Shown: in pieces, positions 61,462-64,000 of the stretch
Numbering within the stretch: position 1 is the first letter of the stretch
Layout of the letters: each line of letters begins with the position of its first letter
Assembly (NCBI RefSeq): GCF_020194175.1
Contig: NZ_JADYVX010000037.1
Coordinates: 1-64,000 of the forward strand
Reading direction: 5' to 3'
Length of the DNA: 64,000 nucleotides
Source of the DNA: Bradyrhizobium sp. BRP22
Lineage (GTDB): Bacteria; Pseudomonadota; Alphaproteobacteria; Rhizobiales; Xanthobacteraceae
Made by a program: the position numbers and the translations under genes
The notes under the pieces: generated by a model
Database searches by the model: none
Told to the model about the DNA's origin: nothing
The model's input: only the letters and a program-made list of their open reading frames with translations

Positions 61462-61711
61462 TCCTCCGAAATCCATCTTTGCGATGCGGATGGCTTCCGA
61501 CGATTTTTCGTCACGGCGTCAGCATCGCATGCAGTTTACGCGAAATGTCAGAGCCTTCGAATTGCAGCTTCGGAAGTTATTGCCGGCTGCTTTCTTCGTC
61601 GCGCTCAGGTTTCAAATTCGCACGAAACTCGCCGGCGGCGGCGCCGCACTGATCTCGTTTTCCGCCGCGGGGCGCCCAACTACACGAACCTATTCCGCAG
61701 GAGAACGCCAA

Positions 61712-61921
61712 ATGAAGTTCGTTGCAGTTGCCTTGACCAGCCTGGCCATGCTCTCGATGACGCTCGCGCCAGCTGACGCCGCTTCCAAACGTCACCATCG
61801 CGCCCACCACGCGAAGAACCTGGGTAATCCGAACGGTACGCCCGGTGGTCCCACCTCGCTGAGCGGCACCGGATCGTCTCAGTACGGAGGCTCAAGCCCC
61901 GGCACCGCGGGCAAGAACTGA
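61712..61921 (+). CDS. Small secreted His/Gly/Ser-rich protein
   Basis: 69 residues from an ATG preceded by CAGGAGAACGCCAA. A signal peptide (FVAVALTSLAMLSMTLAPAD) is cut near ADAASK; the mature part has KRHHRAHHAKN and then a Gly/Ser/Thr-rich tail. The His cluster could bind metal. No family recognised. Confidence 0.65.
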   Translation: MKFVAVALTSLAMLSMTLAPADAASKRHHRAHHAKNLGNPNGTPGGPTSLSGTGSSQYGGSSPGTAGKN

Positions 61922-62162
61922 TCTGATTGAGAGCATCTCTCGCTGCCCATGGTGCGGCGGCGATGTGCGGGCATGTGGCGCCTGATCCAGACACACTGCA
62001 CGCATTCGCCGCCGCAGCCGAACTCGCGGCTAATTATGGCCTGATCTTGTCGCTTGGGTGGCAGACTGCGTCAGATGACACAAACGATCGCATCGCACGA
62101 AACCATTTTCTATCGGCGACGAAAACGTCCTGAAACAAAGTGCGGGCTATCTACGTTCCCAA

Positions 62163-62273
62163 ATGAAAATGAAAACAGGGATGGCTAACATGCAGTTCAT
62201 ATTGGACCTGTTCTGGGAACAATCGTGCAGCAGATATCTCGCCTCCCTGGCACAACAGGAGGTGCAGCAATGA
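62163..62273 (+). CDS. 36-residue peptide coupled to a small membrane protein
   Basis: The frame begins MKMKTGMANMQFILDLFWEQ and ends LAQQEVQQ; internal ATGs at 62169, 62181 and 62190 are alternative starts. The stop overlaps the start of the next small gene (ATGA), and that gene's ribosome-binding site (AGGAGG) lies within this frame. The coupling supports translation. No function known. Confidence 0.35.
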   Translation: MKMKTGMANMQFILDLFWEQSCSRYLASLAQQEVQQ

Positions 62274-62356
62274 TCGAGGCCTCTGCAGCAATCCTCGCGC
62301 TGGTGAGCGTCGGAATCTTCCTCGCCCACGCGCTCGATGCCTATCGGATGGGTTAG
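62270..62356 (+). CDS. 28-residue single-span membrane peptide
   Basis: MIEASAAILALVSVGIFLAH followed by ALDAYRMG. The hydrophobic segment covers most of the protein. AGGAGG lies eight bases upstream of the ATG, an almost ideal ribosome-binding site. Its size and layout resemble small subunits that stabilise larger membrane complexes; no partner is visible. Confidence 0.5.
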   Translation: MIEASAAILALVSVGIFLAHALDAYRMG

Positions 62357-62593
62357 GTTAACAGGAGCCCATTCCATTTGGACGCGGGTCCCGCTTCAGC
62401 GTTGCCCTGACGCGGGACCCCATCATTTACGGACGCTGGGTGATTTGGATCCGACACCGGCGGTCCATCATTTTTTGACGGCGCCCGAGTGGCGCCGCTT
62501 CCGTTCAGCACACCTGCCAAGCAGTTCGAGCACTCCGGGAAACGTTCGCTCATTCACGCGTTTGAGCAAGGGGCGCACACAGGAGGAGCGCAG

Positions 62594-62878
62594 ATGCGAA
62601 CTTCAATTTTGGCGCTGCTCGTCGCTCTGGGAACCGCCGTCGCCATGCCCGCGATGGCACAGCAGCAACAGCAGCCAACACCGAACAATCCTCAGATGCA
62701 GGATGAGGCGGACAAAGGCGTCAAGACGCGCAATTCAGGAGAGTCCGGCTACGTGGCGGACCAGGAAAAGCCGGGCGCATCAGCCACCTCTCCTGGCCGA
62801 CCCAACAGCCAAACGACGGGTTCGGGCGCCGGAACCCAAGGCGCTACGGGTCCCGGCTCGGACGGCAGGTCCCGTTAG
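62594..62878 (+). CDS. Small secreted Gln/Gly-rich protein
   Basis: 94 residues from an ATG preceded by AGGAGGAG. A signal peptide (TSILALLVALGTAVAMPAMA) ends before QQQQQPTPNN. The mature part is hydrophilic and low in complexity (TSPGRPNSQTTGSGAGTQGA). No domain recognised. Confidence 0.65.
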   Translation: MRTSILALLVALGTAVAMPAMAQQQQQPTPNNPQMQDEADKGVKTRNSGESGYVADQEKPGASATSPGRPNSQTTGSGAGTQGATGPGSDGRSR

Positions 62879-62925
62879 TCGGCGCGGATCTGCCATCACG
62901 CTGTTTTGCGCGCCAGGAGATTTGA

Positions 62926-63099
62926 ATGACCACCGCGGCAAAGCTCCTCGCGCAAAAGCAGCAATTGCTGGAGCGGCTGCAGGAGGATCCCGGCCCGAAT
63001 GAACGCGCCGAGATCGAGCGGTTGCTCCAGCAGATCGACACCGCGTTGAATCTGCTCGATGCCGGAGGCGCCGGCGGGTCCGGCGAAGAGCCTGACTAA
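62926..63099 (+). CDS. Small coiled-coil protein
   Basis: 57 residues from an ATG preceded by AGGAG. MTTAAKLLAQKQQLLERLQE and NERAEIERLLQQIDTALNLL form two amphipathic helices around DPGP, followed by a Gly/Glu-rich tail. It looks like a helical hairpin. It starts 47 bases after the secreted-protein gene on the same strand. No family recognised. Confidence 0.55.
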   Translation: MTTAAKLLAQKQQLLERLQEDPGPNERAEIERLLQQIDTALNLLDAGGAGGSGEEPD

Positions 63100-63148
63100 A
63101 GCGCGATGACCTTTCTTCGAATCGTCATCCCGCTTTAGCTCTTTGTTT

Positions 63149-63198
63149 GAGCATGATCTTTTCGGAAAACCGGTCTCCACTTTCCGGATCACGCTCTG
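63149..63198. repeat. Dispersed palindromic repeat, 'GAGCATGATC' type (second copy)
   Basis: gagcatgatcttttcggaaaaccgg and actttccggatcacgctctg form the two arms. It is related to the 60425-60470 copy. Confidence 0.65.
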
Positions 63199-63229
63199 AC
63201 GCGCGTCGGATAGCTGCCTACAAAATCGC

Positions 63230-63363
63230 CTTGCCGGAACCGGATCTCGGCGCTTTCCTTGAAATCGTGGGTCCTTGGGGCGACACCTGGGTTTCACCTG
63301 GCCTCGTGCCATCCACCCACGAGAGCCCCTGCCTTCCTCCCGGTCGGCGGGGGTTTTGTTTTT
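63230..63363 (+). ncRNA. Candidate small RNA ending in an orphan terminator
   Basis: A strong terminator (63326-63353 plus T-tail) is about 230 bases from the nearest upstream plus-strand stop and has no gene of its own. Just before it lies CTCGTG-n9-CACGAG (63303-63323), a second perfect hairpin. The stretch has no good reading frame. I cannot see a clear promoter, so the 5' end is a guess. Confidence 0.3.
63326..63363 (+). terminator. Intrinsic terminator
   Basis: cccctgcc pairs with ggcggggg (8 bp, one G-U) around 12 bases, followed by ttttgttttt. It is the best T-tail terminator in the right part of the window. Confidence 0.8.
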
Positions 63364-63441
63364 CATCAAGCGGATTGGGCCCCAGAAAAGTATAAGATGG
63401 GGCCGTGACGAATTGCTCCAGCTCATTTTCGAGGAAGCGCA

Positions 63442-63672
63442 ATGAATGTTGATTATGTCGGTTATCAGCATGCGATGCTTGTCCTGATGCGGCACATACT
63501 GGCCGAACAAGCGCTGCAGAGCGGCGAGGAGCCGATGCAGTGGCTCAGCAACTTCAAAGGCCGGGTAGTCCAGGACATCAAGGGGACGTCGGGTCCTTCA
63601 GAGCAGGACGAACTAGCGGTGATTCCGGTGTCTCTCGCCGTTATCGACGACGTTTTTGCCGACGTGATGTAG
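63442..63672 (+). CDS. Small protein of unknown function
   Basis: 76 residues from an ATG preceded by GAGGAAGCGCA. MNVDYVGYQHAMLVLMRHIL and MQWLSNFKGRVVQDIKG are helical; the C-terminal half (LAVIPVSLAVIDDVFADVM) may be one more helix. No membrane span, no known domain. Confidence 0.6.
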   Translation: MNVDYVGYQHAMLVLMRHILAEQALQSGEEPMQWLSNFKGRVVQDIKGTSGPSEQDELAVIPVSLAVIDDVFADVM

Positions 63673-63707
63673 CTTGGGACCGGGCGCTTTCGGCAAGCGC
63701 GGACCCG

Positions 63708-64000
63708 TTACCCGTTGTCGCTGTGCGCATTGATGCGCGAGATGCTGAGGATCTCTGCCTCGCCGTCGCCAACGCGGACAACATCTCCCACGCTCCTGCC
63801 GAACAGCGCCCGCGCCAAAGGCGAGGCGCGCGAAACGGTGCCGCGAGCAGGATCCGCCTCGTCCTCGCCGACGATCCGGAAGGTCTGTCGTCGACCGTCA
63901 TCGCGGAGGATCGCAACTGCATGCCCGAAGCGAACCTGGTTGTCGTCGTCTGGCTCGGCGACCACATGCGCCGAGGCTCGTCTCGCGCTCCAATAGCGCA
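63708..64000 (-). CDS. GreA/GreB-family transcript-cleavage factor, C-terminal part (5' end outside window)
   Basis: The frame is open through the end of the window, upstream of the GTG at 63965, and reads YWSARRASAHVVAEPD before VRFGHAVAILRDD, so the gene begins outside. FRIVGEDEADPARGTVSRAS and SPLARALFGRSVGDVVRVGD are the FKBP-like C-terminal domain of GreA/GreB. The N-terminal coiled coil is not in the window. The gene could be greA, greB or an Rnk-like relative. Confidence 0.8.
   Translation of the reverse strand, partial: RYWSARRASAHVVAEPDDDNQVRFGHAVAILRDDGRRQTFRIVGEDEADPARGTVSRASPLARALFGRSVGDVVRVGDGEAEILSISRINAHSDNG

Noticed and set aside
61927..62133. 68-codon frame starting at TTG
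   Set aside because: No ribosome-binding site, and the composition is like chance high-GC translation. Not supported as a gene.
1..64000. CRISPR array
   Set aside because: No regularly spaced direct repeats were seen. The repeats present are isolated palindromes between genes.

Overview
The window looks like chromosomal DNA of a Bradyrhizobium-type alphaproteobacterium (Rhizobiales, family Nitrobacteraceae). The evidence is the high GC content and codon use, several families of short palindromic intergenic repeats typical of that group, a phosphatidylcholine synthase, a nirA/NasS/NasT nitrate assimilation cluster, and an ndvB/ndvC-like pair for cyclic beta-(1,3),(1,6)-glucans. No species can be named from the sequence alone.

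Left part (1-38.8 kb), core-like: a DUF2147 fragment; a cupin and an RraA-like aldolase facing the 5-oxoprolinase operon pxpB-pxpC-pxpA, which ends in a strong terminator; a small secreted repeat protein; a minus-strand nitrite-assimilation block (nasT-nasS, leader, nirA, then a CysJ-like reductase in which a 4Fe-4S motif stands where flavodoxin would be); rimO; an Mpo1-like membrane protein; an argD-type aminotransferase; a repeat-rich gap; quinone oxidoreductase; terC overlapping pcs; a UbiH-like hydroxylase; an AEC transporter; hspQ; an IalB-like protein; a peptide-type solute-binding protein followed by two genes whose family active sites are degenerate (an ANL-fold and a GGDEF-fold protein); small genes; then sdhE-mfd, divergent recG, an NAD-dependent dehydrogenase, DUF502 and glmS.

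Middle (about 39.0-51.4 kb): an integrated element lying between glmS and glmU, genes that are often neighbours in related genomes. It encodes a tyrosine recombinase, an excisionase-like HTH protein, a possible replication initiator, a HEPN-motif protein, a terminase small-subunit candidate, a 49-aa gene and a complete-looking terminase large subunit. Facing these is a minus-strand operon with a DUF4145 protein, an unknown protein, an LmbU-like DNA-binding protein and a small partner. No portal, capsid or tail gene is recognisable, so this is either a phage satellite-like element or a prophage remnant that kept its packaging motor.

Right part (51.5-64 kb): glmU, a SPOR-like membrane protein, a small membrane protein, the ndv glucan cluster, tRNA-Lys(TTT), and a tract of small secreted or membrane proteins mixed with dispersed repeats and one orphan terminator that may end a small RNA. 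The window ends inside a GreA/GreB-family gene.

The strongest regulatory observation is an ANTAR-type hexaloop hairpin in the nirA leader, directly downstream of the genes for the NasS sensor and NasT antiterminator. The strongest accessory observation is the capsid-less terminase-bearing element between glmS and glmU.
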